From NCBI RefSeq assembly GCF_011045115.1, contig NZ_JAAKZG010000002.1, positions 496,001 to 560,000 of the forward strand: a DNA stretch of 64,000 nucleotides, written 5' to 3'. Made by a program: the position numbers and the translations under genes. Below are positions 25,593 to 35,013 of this stretch, in pieces. The DNA comes from Mesorhizobium zhangyense. GTDB taxonomy: Bacteria > Pseudomonadota > Alphaproteobacteria > Rhizobiales > Rhizobiaceae. Every line of letters begins with the position of its first letter. Position 1 is the first letter of the stretch. The notes below the pieces were generated by a model. It was not told the origin of the DNA, searched no databases, and was given only the letters and a program-made list of their open reading frames with translations.

Positions 25593-25613
25593 GGATGCGG
25601 TTCAGACGCATCC
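25593..25613 (+). repeat. Hairpin in the leader of degP
   Basis: GGATGCG (25593-25599), 7-nt loop, CGCATCC (25607-25613): a perfect stem 19 nt before the degP start and followed by CTTTGAAGAGGA, which contains the ribosome site. It could be a terminator for the ccm operon or a structure in the degP 5' UTR that affects translation. Confidence 0.4.
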
Positions 25614-25632
25614 CTTTGAAGAGGATAGTTTC

Positions 25633-27174
25633 ATGACCAACTCCCCCAAGCCCGTTTCGAAGACCCGCAGCCGGCTGTTGGCCGCCGCTGCTTCGCTCGC
25701 CATAGCCGGCGCGATCGGCATTGGCGCGGTCACCTCCGGCACCGCTCCGGTTTTTGCCGAAGCTGTGCGCGTCGATGCCCCCCAGGCCCCCGGTTTTGCT
25801 GATGTGGTCGAGCGTGTAACGCCCGCGGTCGTCAGCGTTCGCGTGAAGGCCAAAATCCAGCCAACCTTAGATGACGGCGGCGATTTTACCCCCGGTCAGC
25901 GCGGTTTCGACGATCTCCCTAACGATCATCCGATGAAGCGCTTCTTCCGCCAGTTCCGTGGCGATGGCGAAGGCGAGCAGCGTGGGCAGAGGCGCTTCAA
26001 CCGCCCCGACCGTGAGCGTGGTCCGCGCCCGGTTTCGCAGGGATCAGGCTTCTTCATTTCCGAAGACGGCTATCTCGTCACCAACAATCACGTTGTCGAC
26101 GGAGGTTCATCCTTCACCGTTGTCATGGATGACGGCAAGGAACTCGATGCCAAACTGATCGGCTCCGATCAGCGTACCGACCTTGCCGTTCTGAAGGTCG
26201 AAGGCGATGGCAAGTTCACCTATGTCGATTTTGCTGACGACTCCAAGGTTCGCGTTGGTGACTGGGTCGTGGCGATCGGCAATCCCTTCGGCCTGGGCGG
26301 CACGGTTACGGCAGGCATCGTCTCGGCGCGTGGCCGTGATATCGGCGCCGGCCCCTACGATGATTTCATCCAGATCGACGCGGCGGTGAACCGCGGCAAT
26401 TCCGGCGGCCCAGCCTTCAATCTCAGCGGTCAGGTCGTCGGCATTAATACGGCCATCTTCTCGCCTTCGGGCGGCAATGTCGGTATCGCCTTTGCAATTC
26501 CCGCCTCCACCGCCAAGGTCGTGGTTCAGGATCTGATGAAGAACGGCTCCGTGCAGCGCGGTTGGCTTGGTGTCCAGATCCAACCGGTCAGCGCGGAAAT
26601 CGCCGAGTCTCTCGGCCTGAGCGGCGCCAAGGGTGCGTTGGTCTCCGAGGCGCAGGACGACGGCCCTGCCAAGAAGGTGGGCATCGTAGCGGGCGACGTG
26701 ATCACCCAGATCAACGGCAAGGATGTAGCTTCGCCCCGCGAGCTCGCCCGTCTCATCGGCGGCTTTGCGCCCGGCAGTTCGGTCGACGTTACGCTCTGGC
26801 GCAACGGCAAGTCGGACACCGTCAAGCTCGACCTTGGCGAATTGCCCGGCTCCGACAGGCAGGCGTCGAACGACCAGCAGTCCGCGCCTGAAGTGCCGGC
26901 GGATGCGCTTGCCGATCTCGGCCTGACCGTCACCGGTGCGGATAACGGCAAGGGTCTGGTCGTGACCGCCGTCGAACCGGACAGCGACGCTGCCGAGCGC
27001 GGCATCCAGGCTGGCGACGTCATCATGGCGGTGAATTCGATCGAGGTGAAGAGCGCCGACGATGTCACCAAGGCTATGTCCGATGCCTCCAAGGCCGGCC
27101 GCAAGGCGGTGCTGGTGCAGGTCTCTCGCGACGATGCCAATCGCTTCGTTACACTGCCGGTAGCAAAGGGCTGA
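25633..27174 (+). CDS. degP: Periplasmic serine protease DegP/HtrA (Do family)
   Basis: A 513-residue protein starting at the ATG at 25633 (AAGAGGA upstream). It has an N-terminal signal (AAAASLAIAGAIGIGAV) and the catalytic triad His153 (VTNNHVVDGG), Asp183 (RTDLAVLKV) and Ser257 (NRGNSGGPAF). Two PDZ domains follow (about 300-390 and 410-505). A Gln/Arg-rich loop (about 108-132) replaces the LA loop. It degrades and refolds damaged envelope proteins. The two-component pair downstream probably belongs to the same envelope-stress locus. Confidence 0.95.
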   Translation: MTNSPKPVSKTRSRLLAAAASLAIAGAIGIGAVTSGTAPVFAEAVRVDAPQAPGFADVVERVTPAVVSVRVKAKIQPTLDDGGDFTPGQRGFDDLPNDHPMKRFFRQFRGDGEGEQRGQRRFNRPDRERGPRPVSQGSGFFISEDGYLVTNNHVVDGGSSFTVVMDDGKELDAKLIGSDQRTDLAVLKVEGDGKFTYVDFADDSKVRVGDWVVAIGNPFGLGGTVTAGIVSARGRDIGAGPYDDFIQIDAAVNRGNSGGPAFNLSGQVVGINTAIFSPSGGNVGIAFAIPASTAKVVVQDLMKNGSVQRGWLGVQIQPVSAEIAESLGLSGAKGALVSEAQDDGPAKKVGIVAGDVITQINGKDVASPRELARLIGGFAPGSSVDVTLWRNGKSDTVKLDLGELPGSDRQASNDQQSAPEVPADALADLGLTVTGADNGKGLVVTAVEPDSDAAERGIQAGDVIMAVNSIEVKSADDVTKAMSDASKAGRKAVLVQVSRDDANRFVTLPVAKG

Positions 27175-27275
27175 CCCGCAGATAGAGTTCCTTCGGCGCG
27201 GCGATTTCAACACCCCCCGGGCGCTGCGCCGGAGAAAAAGGGGCAGGCGCGATTTGTCAGTCCGCATCGGCTCCA

Positions 27276-27307
27276 GCGGCAACAGGCTCCCATCGGCCTG
27301 TTGCCGC
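27276..27307 (+). repeat. 12-bp perfect inverted repeat between degP and the response regulator gene
   Basis: GCGGCAACAGGC (27276-27287), 8-nt loop, GCCTGTTGCCGC (27296-27307). It lies 101 nt after the degP stop and 68 nt before the regulator start. No T-run follows, so it may be a regulatory structure or mRNA-end stabiliser rather than a simple terminator. The rest of the 200-nt gap has no recognisable gene. Confidence 0.6.
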
Positions 27308-27374
27308 GAACTTCCGGAGATCGCGAATGAACGCTAACATCATGGAACAGGCAGAAATCGCGTATAGTGGTGCG

Positions 27375-28049
27375 ATGAAGATTCTCGTTATCGAAGACGA
27401 CCGCGAGGCGGCGGAGTATCTGGAAAAGGCGCTTGCCGAGGCAGGGCACACGGCCCATGTCGCCGGCGATGGCGAAACAGGCTTCGCGCTGGCCGATTCC
27501 GGTGACTACGATGCCATGATCGTAGACCGCATGCTGCCGCGCCGTGACGGGCTTTCCGTGATCGCCGGGCTTAGATCGCGCGGCAACACCACGCCAGTGC
27601 TTATCCTATCAGCGCTGGGCGAAGTCGACGATCGGGTCACGGGCCTGCGCGCCGGCGGTGACGACTACCTGACAAAGCCTTACGCATTCTCCGAGTTGCT
27701 GGCGCGGATCGAAGTCCTCAACCGCCGCGCTGCCTCCCGCGAGGCGGAGACGGTCTATCGGACCGGCGATCTGGAGCTCGACCGTCTCTCCCACACCGTT
27801 CGCCGCGCTTCGCAGGACATTACGCTTCAACCGCGCGAATTCAGGTTGCTCGAATACCTCATGCGCCACGCCGGCCAAGTGGTTACGCGCACCATGCTGC
27901 TGGAAAATGTCTGGGACTATCACTTCGATCCGCAGACAAATGTCATCGACGTGCACGTCTCGCGATTACGCGGCAAGATCGAGAAGGGCTTCGACAGTCC
28001 GATACTGCATACGGTTCGTGGTGCGGGCTACATGCTCAAGGCCGGATAA
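27375..28049 (+). CDS. OmpR-family response regulator (envelope two-component system)
   Basis: A 224-residue regulator starting at the ATG at 27375. The receiver domain has EDD at 7-9, Asp51 in MIVDRMLPRRDG and Lys in YLTKPYAFSEL. The winged helix reads LQPREFRLLEYLMRHAGQVV and NVIDVHVSRLRGKI. It resembles the CopR/QseB/CzcR-like group. It pairs with the kinase gene 3 nt downstream. The signal is not evident from sequence; linkage to degP hints at envelope stress. Confidence 0.88.
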   Translation: MKILVIEDDREAAEYLEKALAEAGHTAHVAGDGETGFALADSGDYDAMIVDRMLPRRDGLSVIAGLRSRGNTTPVLILSALGEVDDRVTGLRAGGDDYLTKPYAFSELLARIEVLNRRAASREAETVYRTGDLELDRLSHTVRRASQDITLQPREFRLLEYLMRHAGQVVTRTMLLENVWDYHFDPQTNVIDVHVSRLRGKIEKGFDSPILHTVRGAGYMLKAG

Positions 28050-28052
28050 CAC

Positions 28053-29507
28053 ATGGCCTTGCGACTGCCTGCCATCATGAAGACGACGGCAGCCCGGCTG
28101 TCGGCACTTTATCTGATCCTTTTCACGTTATGTGCGGTTCTTCTGGTCTTCTACATGACATCCCTGTCTGCGCGCATGCTGACGGGGCAGACCATGGAGA
28201 CGATCAACGAGGAAGTGCAGGGCCTTGGCAGCGCCTATCAACGCGGCGGGCTGCCGCTGCTGGTGCGCACGATCGAGAGGCGCTCGCGCCAGCCGGGCGC
28301 CAATCTCTATTTGATTGCCGACGCCAACGGCCGCATCCTCTCCGGCAATGTCCAGAGCCTGCAGCCGGGCGTGCTCAACACCGACGGCTGGACCGAGATA
28401 CCGTTTTCCTATCAGCGGTTCGGCGAAGGTGCCGACCGGCGCAACACCAACTCGGCCGATCCCGAACCGGCCCAGATGGACGTTGAAGCCCGGCACAACG
28501 CGATCGCCGTCGTGCTCAGATTGCCCAACCAGATGATCGTGATGGTCGGCCGCGACCTTGGCGAACCGGAGCGCTTCCGGGCCGTCGTGCGTCGCGCCTT
28601 GATGGTCGCGCTCGGCATGATGGGACTTGGTGCGGCACTCATCTGGTATTTCGTTGGTCGCACCGCGCTGAGGCATATCGACAATGTCTCGGAGGCAAGC
28701 CGTCGCATCATGGGCGGCGATCTGTCGGGCCGTCTGCCAGTGACTGGCGCGGGCGATGAGTTCGATCGTCTGTCCGAAAACCTCAACACCATGCTGGCTC
28801 GCATCGCGAATCTGAACGAAGGGCTGAAACAGGTTTCGGACAATATCGCCCACGACCTGAAGACGCCACTGACCCGCCTGCGCAATCGCGCGGAGGCGGC
28901 GTTGTCCGGCCAGCAGAAGCCGGCCGAGTATCGTGCCGCGCTTGAAGGCACGATCGCCGAATCCGATCAGTTGATCCGAACCTTCAACGCCATCCTGATG
29001 ATTTCGCGGCTGGAAGCGGGGTATTCAGCCGAGGCGGTTTCGAAAGTCGATCTTGCCGCCGCCGTCCGCGACGTGGTCGAGCTTTACGAACCGGTGGCCG
29101 AAGAAGCAGGCGTCGGGTTGGAAACAGCGGCCGCTGGTTCGTTCATTGTCGATGGAAACCGGGAATTGGTTGCGCAGGCGCTGTCCAACATCGTCGACAA
29201 TGCTATGAAATATTCGGTGGATTCGACCGAAAAGCCCATGGTTCGGGTAACGCTTGAAAGAGTGGCCGGCGAAATCAGGCTCAGCGTCATCGACAACGGC
29301 CAGGGCATTCCCGACGATGGCGACCGCAAACGCGTCACCGAACGTTTCGTGCGGCTGGAAAAGAGCCGCTCGCAACCGGGCTCCGGCTTGGGGCTCAGCC
29401 TCGCCAAGGCAATCATGAAATTTCACCATGGCCGGCTCGAACTTTCGTCAGCCAATCCGGGATTATCTGTCATTATGACCTTCCCAGAGAGGGAGGCGGG
29501 TAAATGA
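28053..29507 (+). CDS. Sensor histidine kinase paired with the degP-linked regulator
   Basis: A 484-residue kinase with two membrane segments (about 13-34 and 184-205), a periplasmic loop of about 150 residues, and a HAMP domain (RTALRHIDNVSEASRRIMGG). The H box is NIAHDLKTPLTRLR (His267), the N box NIVDNAMKYSV, and the G boxes DNGQGIPDDG and GSGLGLSLA. It is co-transcribed with the regulator, and its stop overlaps glnE by 4 nt (ATGA). Stimulus unknown. Confidence 0.88.
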   Translation: MALRLPAIMKTTAARLSALYLILFTLCAVLLVFYMTSLSARMLTGQTMETINEEVQGLGSAYQRGGLPLLVRTIERRSRQPGANLYLIADANGRILSGNVQSLQPGVLNTDGWTEIPFSYQRFGEGADRRNTNSADPEPAQMDVEARHNAIAVVLRLPNQMIVMVGRDLGEPERFRAVVRRALMVALGMMGLGAALIWYFVGRTALRHIDNVSEASRRIMGGDLSGRLPVTGAGDEFDRLSENLNTMLARIANLNEGLKQVSDNIAHDLKTPLTRLRNRAEAALSGQQKPAEYRAALEGTIAESDQLIRTFNAILMISRLEAGYSAEAVSKVDLAAAVRDVVELYEPVAEEAGVGLETAAAGSFIVDGNRELVAQALSNIVDNAMKYSVDSTEKPMVRVTLERVAGEIRLSVIDNGQGIPDDGDRKRVTERFVRLEKSRSQPGSGLGLSLAKAIMKFHHGRLELSSANPGLSVIMTFPEREAGK

Positions 29508-32479
29508 CGGCAGGTTCGGCGGCGAAGACGGTGAAAGCGGAAACCGGGAACTGGTTCAAAGGACCGGTTGCAAACTTGACGCCGTTGGATCGCGCGCGGG
29601 CCAGACGCGAACTTTCCGAGATTGCCTCTGCCGCCGAGGATGAAGGTTTTCCGCGGGTCGCAGAATTGCTGGCCGGGAAAAGCAAGCTGGCCTCATTCTT
29701 GGAAGCTGTGTTCGATCTTTCCAGTTTCATGCGCGATTGCGCCCGAAAGCGGCCGGACATCCTCGATGCGTTGTTCGACCAGACCATCGATGAGCGGTTG
29801 ATCTCGATCCGCGCCTCTATCGCCGCCGCGGCGCGCGCCGAGGATGTCTCGGAAAAGACGCTGATGATGGCGCTGCGCAAGCTCAAGCTGGAAGCGCATT
29901 TCCTGATTGCGCTCGCCGATCTTGCGGTTGAAGCCGACACCGCGACCACCGTTCGTCGCCTGAGTGACCTTGCGGATGCGTGCACGAGCGCTGCTGTGGA
30001 TTTTCTGCTTCGCGAGGCGCATTTCCAGGGCAAGCTGAAGCTGACTGATCCGGAAAACCCGTCCGAAGGGTCAGGCTGGATATTGCTCGGCATGGGCAAG
30101 CTCGGTGCGCACGAGCTGAATTTTTCATCCGATATCGATCTGGTCGTGTTCTTCGAGCCTGAGGCTCCGGCGGTCATCGATCCGCTCGACGCGTCCGAGC
30201 TTTTTGCGCGGCTTACGCGGCGTCTCGTGCGCATTCTTCAGGACCGAACCGAGCATGGTTATGTCTTCCGCACCGATTTGCGGCTGCGGCCGGACCCCGG
30301 CTCGACGCCGCTCGCAATCCCGGTTCAGGCGGCGCTGCTCTACTATGAGAGCCGCGGCCAGAACTGGGAGCGGGCCGCCATGATCAAGGCCCGCCCGGTC
30401 GCCGGCGATTTGAAAGCGGGTGCTGCCTTCCTTAGGGAATTGCAGCCCTATGTCTGGCGCAAATATATGGACTACGCCGCGATCGCCGATGTTCATTCAA
30501 TCAAGCGTCAGATCCACGCCCACAAGGGTCACGGCGAAATCGCGGTGAAGGGGCACAACGTCAAACTCGGACGCGGCGGCATTCGCGAGATCGAATTTTT
30601 CGTCCAGACCCAGCAATTGATCGCGGGTGGGCGTTTTCCGGAACTGCGCGGGCGCGAGACTGTTCCCATGCTCGGCCAGCTTGCCGCGCGCGGCTGGATC
30701 ACCGCCGAGGCAAGGGATGCGCTGACGCTCCAATACTGGTTCCTGCGCCGTGTCGAGCACGCGATCCAGATGGTGGCCGACGAGCAGTCGCATACCTTGC
30801 CCGAGGACAACGAAGGCCTGGAGCGCATCGCCCATATGCTGGGGTTTGCCGACGCCGAAGCGTTCTCAAAGGAGTTTCGGGCGTCACTTCAACAGGTCGA
30901 GCAGCACTATGCGGCTCTTTTCGAAACTGCCCCGGAATTGTCTTCGGGCATCGGCAATCTCGTCTTCACCGGAGATGTCGACGATCCAGACACGTTGCAA
31001 ACCTTGCATCGGCTCGGCTTCGAGCGGCCCAGCGACATTTGCCGGGTGATCCGCACGTGGCATTTCGGGCGATATCGCGCCACGCAGTCTGCCGAAGCGC
31101 GCGAAAGGTTGACCGAGTTGACGCCAGCCCTGCTCGAAGCCTTCGGCAAGACTCGGCGCGCGGACGAAGCGTTGTTGCGCTTCAACGATTTTCTCGCCGG
31201 TTTGCCTGCCGGCATTCAGCTTTTCTCGCTATTGCAATCCAATCCGGCACTTTTGAAGCTGCTGGCGACGATCATGGGTGCTGCGCCTCGGCTGGCGGGC
31301 ATCATAACGCGGCGGCCCCATGTTTTCGACGGTCTACTCGATCCGGCTCTTCTATCCGAATTGCCCGACAGGGCCTATCTGGCCGGTCGGCTTGCCGCTT
31401 TCCTGGAAGCCGCAAAAACCTATGAAGAAACACTCGACCGACTGCGCATCTTTGCCGCCGAGCAGAAATTCCTGATCGGCGTGCGCCTGCTGGCAGGTTC
31501 CATCGATGCCGGGAGGGCGGGCAAGGCCTTTTCTGATCTCGCCGATCTGACCATAGGCGCAGCACTCGATGCGGTGATCGAGGAGTTTTCGTCGCGTCAT
31601 GGCAAGGTGAAAGGTGGTAAGACCGCAATTCTCGGCATGGGCAAGCTTGGCAGCCGCGAGCTGACCGCCGGATCGGACGTCGATCTCATCCTGCTCTATG
31701 ACCATGATGCCGATGCGGAGGAATCCGACGGCGAAAAGCCGCTTGCACCCTCGCATTACTATACGCGCCTGACGCAAAGGCTGATTGCCGCCGTCTCCGC
31801 ACCCACTGCCGAGGGCGTTCTTTACGAACTCGATCTGCGCCTGCGGCCTTCGGGCAATAAGGGGCCCGTGGCGACGTATATCGATGCATTCCGCAAGTAT
31901 CAGCGCGGCGAGGCCTGGATCTGGGAACATATGGCCTTGACGCGCGCTCGTGCGGTCGCGGGCGACGAGACTCTTTGCTACGCGGCCGAAGCCGAGGTTG
32001 CCGAAATCATCGCCTTGCCGCGCGATGCAGCGAAAGTCGCCAAGGAAGCGGGCGACATGCGCAAGATGATCGAGGAGGAAAAGCCGCCACGAGACCTATG
32101 GGACATCAAGCTTATTCCCGGTGGGCTGATCGACCTTGAATTCATCGCGCAGGTCGCCGTTCTGACCGGTCAGGCGGAAGCCGGGGAACGCACCACCGGC
32201 ACCGGGGAAATTCTTGCCCGGCTTGCGCCCGGCTTTGCCGACGCGCAGGTCCGGCAGGAACTCGGCGAGGCCTTTTCGCTCTATGTATCGCTGACGCAGA
32301 TGATCCGGCTTTGCCTGACCGGCCATTTCGAGCGGCAGGATGTGCCGCCGGGCCTTTCGGACATGCTCTTGGCTATTACCGATCTTCCGGATTTCGGTGT
32401 GCTTGAAGCGCACGTCAGGGAGACGTCGCAGAGGGTCAGGAAACACTTCGACCTTCTGCTGCGGGCGAAACGAAAATGA
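29504..32479 (+). CDS. glnE: Bifunctional glutamine synthetase adenylyltransferase/deadenylase
   Basis: A 991-residue enzyme that adds AMP to, and removes it from, glutamine synthetase under PII control. Two nucleotidyltransferase cores are visible: NFSSDIDLVVFFEPE near residue 210 (deadenylylation half) and LTAGSDVDLILLYDHD near residue 725 (adenylylation half). Each is preceded by GMGKLG. Supporting segments are GHNVKLGRGGIREIEFFVQT and KLIPGGLIDLEFIAQ. Length is normal. It overlaps the upstream kinase gene and converges on the PleC-like gene. Confidence 0.96.
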   Translation: MTAGSAAKTVKAETGNWFKGPVANLTPLDRARARRELSEIASAAEDEGFPRVAELLAGKSKLASFLEAVFDLSSFMRDCARKRPDILDALFDQTIDERLISIRASIAAAARAEDVSEKTLMMALRKLKLEAHFLIALADLAVEADTATTVRRLSDLADACTSAAVDFLLREAHFQGKLKLTDPENPSEGSGWILLGMGKLGAHELNFSSDIDLVVFFEPEAPAVIDPLDASELFARLTRRLVRILQDRTEHGYVFRTDLRLRPDPGSTPLAIPVQAALLYYESRGQNWERAAMIKARPVAGDLKAGAAFLRELQPYVWRKYMDYAAIADVHSIKRQIHAHKGHGEIAVKGHNVKLGRGGIREIEFFVQTQQLIAGGRFPELRGRETVPMLGQLAARGWITAEARDALTLQYWFLRRVEHAIQMVADEQSHTLPEDNEGLERIAHMLGFADAEAFSKEFRASLQQVEQHYAALFETAPELSSGIGNLVFTGDVDDPDTLQTLHRLGFERPSDICRVIRTWHFGRYRATQSAEARERLTELTPALLEAFGKTRRADEALLRFNDFLAGLPAGIQLFSLLQSNPALLKLLATIMGAAPRLAGIITRRPHVFDGLLDPALLSELPDRAYLAGRLAAFLEAAKTYEETLDRLRIFAAEQKFLIGVRLLAGSIDAGRAGKAFSDLADLTIGAALDAVIEEFSSRHGKVKGGKTAILGMGKLGSRELTAGSDVDLILLYDHDADAEESDGEKPLAPSHYYTRLTQRLIAAVSAPTAEGVLYELDLRLRPSGNKGPVATYIDAFRKYQRGEAWIWEHMALTRARAVAGDETLCYAAEAEVAEIIALPRDAAKVAKEAGDMRKMIEEEKPPRDLWDIKLIPGGLIDLEFIAQVAVLTGQAEAGERTTGTGEILARLAPGFADAQVRQELGEAFSLYVSLTQMIRLCLTGHFERQDVPPGLSDMLLAITDLPDFGVLEAHVRETSQRVRKHFDLLLRAKRK

Positions 32480-32554
32480 CGGCGATGGGAAGAGGACCGT
32501 TGCGGAAATCGAGCGCGAGGCGCAGCGCATCCGCGGCCTGATGTTTTAACGCTG

Positions 32555-34873
32555 TCAGGCGGCTTCCTTCATCACCTTCGGCTTGCGCATCGGAATGCGC
32601 ACCGAAACGATGGTGCCGACGCCCTCGTTGGAGCGGATTTTCAGCGCGCCGCCGTGAAGCTCGGCGAGCGAGCGCGAAATGGCGAGCCCGAGACCTGACC
32701 CCGTGTGGTTCTTGGAAAACTGGTTCTGCACCTGCTCGAACGGCCGCCCGAGCTTGCTCAGTGCGCCCTTCGGAATGCCGCAGCCGGTGTCTTCGATGGT
32801 GATCATCAGAGCGCCCGAAACATTGCGCGCCCGCACCGATATATGCCCGCCCTGTCCTGTGAATTTCACCGCGTTCGACAGGAGGTTGATGACGATCTGC
32901 TTGATGGCGCGGCGATCGGCAAACAAGGTGAGTGAGTCCGCGATCTGCGTCTCCACCGTGATAGATTTCTGCGCCGCCTGCAGCGAGATGACCCGCACCG
33001 TTTCGCTGATCAGCGGGCAGAGATTGATCTCCTCGCTGTCGATCGAAAACTGTCCCGCCTCGATCTTCGACATGTCGAGGATGTCGTTGATAACACCGAG
33101 CAGATATTTGCCGCTGCTGAGGATGTCCTTCGCGTATTCCTCGTAGCGGTCCGAGCCGAGCGGCCCGAAAAGCCCGGATTCCATCAACTCCGAGAAACCG
33201 ATTATCGCGTTCAATGGCGTGCGCAATTCGTGCGACATGTTCGCCAGGAATTCGGATTTGGCGCGATTGGCCGCCTCGGCGCGCTCGGTTTCCTTCATGT
33301 ATTTCTTGTTGAGCTCGACCATTTCGCGCCCACGCTCCTGCTCGGCCCGCCGCGCTACGCTGAGATCGTGGATGGTCGCCATCAAGCGCCGTTCGCTGTC
33401 GACAAGCTTGTCCTGATGCTGCTTGATCGGCGTGATGTCGGAGCCGACGGACACGATGCCGCCGTCGCGGGTCCTGAGTTCGTTGACCTGAAGCCAGCGT
33501 CCGTCGTTCAACTGCCGCTCATAAGTCGCGCCGCCACGATTGCCGTTGGGAGAGGGGAGGCGGCGCTCGGAAGCAAATGCAGCCATCCGCTGTTCAAGCA
33601 CATGGCGCGAAACACCCGGAACGACGTCACGATCGGACAGGCCGTTGTCCTGCTGGTATTTGCTGTTGCACATGATGAGACGCTGCTGGGCATCCCACAG
33701 CACGAAGGATTCGTTGATGTTTTCGATGGCCGTACGCAGGCGCATGTCGGCGGCTTCCGAGCGCAACGCCAGATGACGCTGCTCGGTCACGTCCACGGCA
33801 ATGCCGATGAGCTGGATTTCCGGCGCGTCCGGATCGATGACCTGAGCGCGGGCCCGCATCCAGACCCAGCGCCCATCGGCGTGGCGCATGCGAAAGACCT
33901 GGTCGATATGGTCGATCTCGCGCGAAACGATCTGGTTGGCGAGCTGGAAAAGGTCGCCGTCTTCATGGTGGATGATGTCGTCGACCTCGCCGAAGGACAG
34001 CATCGTGTCGCAGGGCTCGTAGCCGAGCATGTCGTACATCGAGCGCGACCAGTACATCTTGCCGCGCACCATGTCCCAGTCCCACAGGCCGCAGCGGCCG
34101 CGCACCAGCGCAAGGTCTATCCGCTGATGAGCCTCGAGGTAGATGCGGTCCGCTTCCTGCGCCCGCGTCGCTTGGCTGAAATAAGCGTAGAGAATGATGA
34201 TCAGCACGCCGGCCGTGAGCACGAACAGCGTGACATTGAGTGACACCGTCTTGCGCCACTCGGCAAACACGGCGTCCTGCGGAATCAATGCGGCAGCGGC
34301 TGCCTTGCGGTCGTTTGTCAGGCTGAGAGCGGCATACCAGTCCTCGCCGTTGACGCGAACCTCGATGACGCCGGCACGCTCGCCGAACATGAACAAGGGC
34401 TGTCCGCCCGAGACGATCCCGTCCAGCGCCCGGCCCTGCCAGCGCGTGGATTCCGGCGACACGGCAACGACGTTGAATTTTCCGTCCATGATTGCCAGCG
34501 CATGCCGGCTGCTCATGACGCCCTGCTGCATGGTGCGCTCGAGCAGGTCCTGGCTTTCCTGCGCGAAGGAGCCACCCATGCCGGGGATGGTGACCGAATT
34601 GGCGAGCTCCGCAGCGCCCAGTCCGAGTATGGCCTTGGCGTTGCGCTCCACGTCGTCATGCCACGCCATCAGCGACAGGAAGCGGGCAGCGGCCACGACA
34701 AGCAGGAAGATGACGATGAGGACGGGAATGGAGCGGCGCAACAGCGGCTCGGCGGCAAGCAGACGCCGGTAAGCCGGCTCTGCTATAATCCTCGCACTCC
34801 CTGCCAGGCTGCCGCTTTTGTTTTTGACAAAAGCGCTGCCTCCGGGCGCGCGCCACGCGTCCGTCTTCGCCAT
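32555..34873 (-). CDS. pleC: PleC-like PAS sensor histidine kinase
   Basis: A 772-residue kinase with a membrane segment at about 46-67, a periplasmic sensor, a second segment at about 207-230 and two PAS domains (about 255-365 and 385-500). A coiled linker leads to the H box SHELRTPLNAIIGF (His548). The ATP-binding region includes NLLSNAVKFTGQGG, EDTGCGIPKGALS and GSGLGLAIS. The H-box region matches the PleC/DivJ/PdhS group that controls DivK and the cell cycle, and rhizobial pleC lies next to glnE. The symbol rests on H-box type and synteny. Confidence 0.7.
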   Translation of the reverse strand: MAKTDAWRAPGGSAFVKNKSGSLAGSARIIAEPAYRRLLAAEPLLRRSIPVLIVIFLLVVAAARFLSLMAWHDDVERNAKAILGLGAAELANSVTIPGMGGSFAQESQDLLERTMQQGVMSSRHALAIMDGKFNVVAVSPESTRWQGRALDGIVSGGQPLFMFGERAGVIEVRVNGEDWYAALSLTNDRKAAAAALIPQDAVFAEWRKTVSLNVTLFVLTAGVLIIILYAYFSQATRAQEADRIYLEAHQRIDLALVRGRCGLWDWDMVRGKMYWSRSMYDMLGYEPCDTMLSFGEVDDIIHHEDGDLFQLANQIVSREIDHIDQVFRMRHADGRWVWMRARAQVIDPDAPEIQLIGIAVDVTEQRHLALRSEAADMRLRTAIENINESFVLWDAQQRLIMCNSKYQQDNGLSDRDVVPGVSRHVLEQRMAAFASERRLPSPNGNRGGATYERQLNDGRWLQVNELRTRDGGIVSVGSDITPIKQHQDKLVDSERRLMATIHDLSVARRAEQERGREMVELNKKYMKETERAEAANRAKSEFLANMSHELRTPLNAIIGFSELMESGLFGPLGSDRYEEYAKDILSSGKYLLGVINDILDMSKIEAGQFSIDSEEINLCPLISETVRVISLQAAQKSITVETQIADSLTLFADRRAIKQIVINLLSNAVKFTGQGGHISVRARNVSGALMITIEDTGCGIPKGALSKLGRPFEQVQNQFSKNHTGSGLGLAISRSLAELHGGALKIRSNEGVGTIVSVRIPMRKPKVMKEAA

Positions 34874-35013
34874 AAAAAGGCTCCCCGAAATCTTTCCCCT
34901 AAAACGATCCGGCTACACCGTACATCCGAATCATCCATAAGGAATCAGAGGTGATTCGCCTTGTCCAGAGGCCGGGTGTGAAAAGATCGTAAATAGCCTC
35001 TCACAAGCGCTAT

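Noticed and set aside
32480-32554. Short C-terminal-looking peptide EIEREAQRIRGLMF after glnE
   Set aside because: The frame has no start with a ribosome site and runs back through glnE in another frame; too short to support a gene.
33230-34243. 337-codon plus-strand frame opposite the PleC-like kinase
   Set aside because: Antisense shadow of a gene with clear kinase motifs; composition (His/Asp/Val-rich) is typical of shadows.
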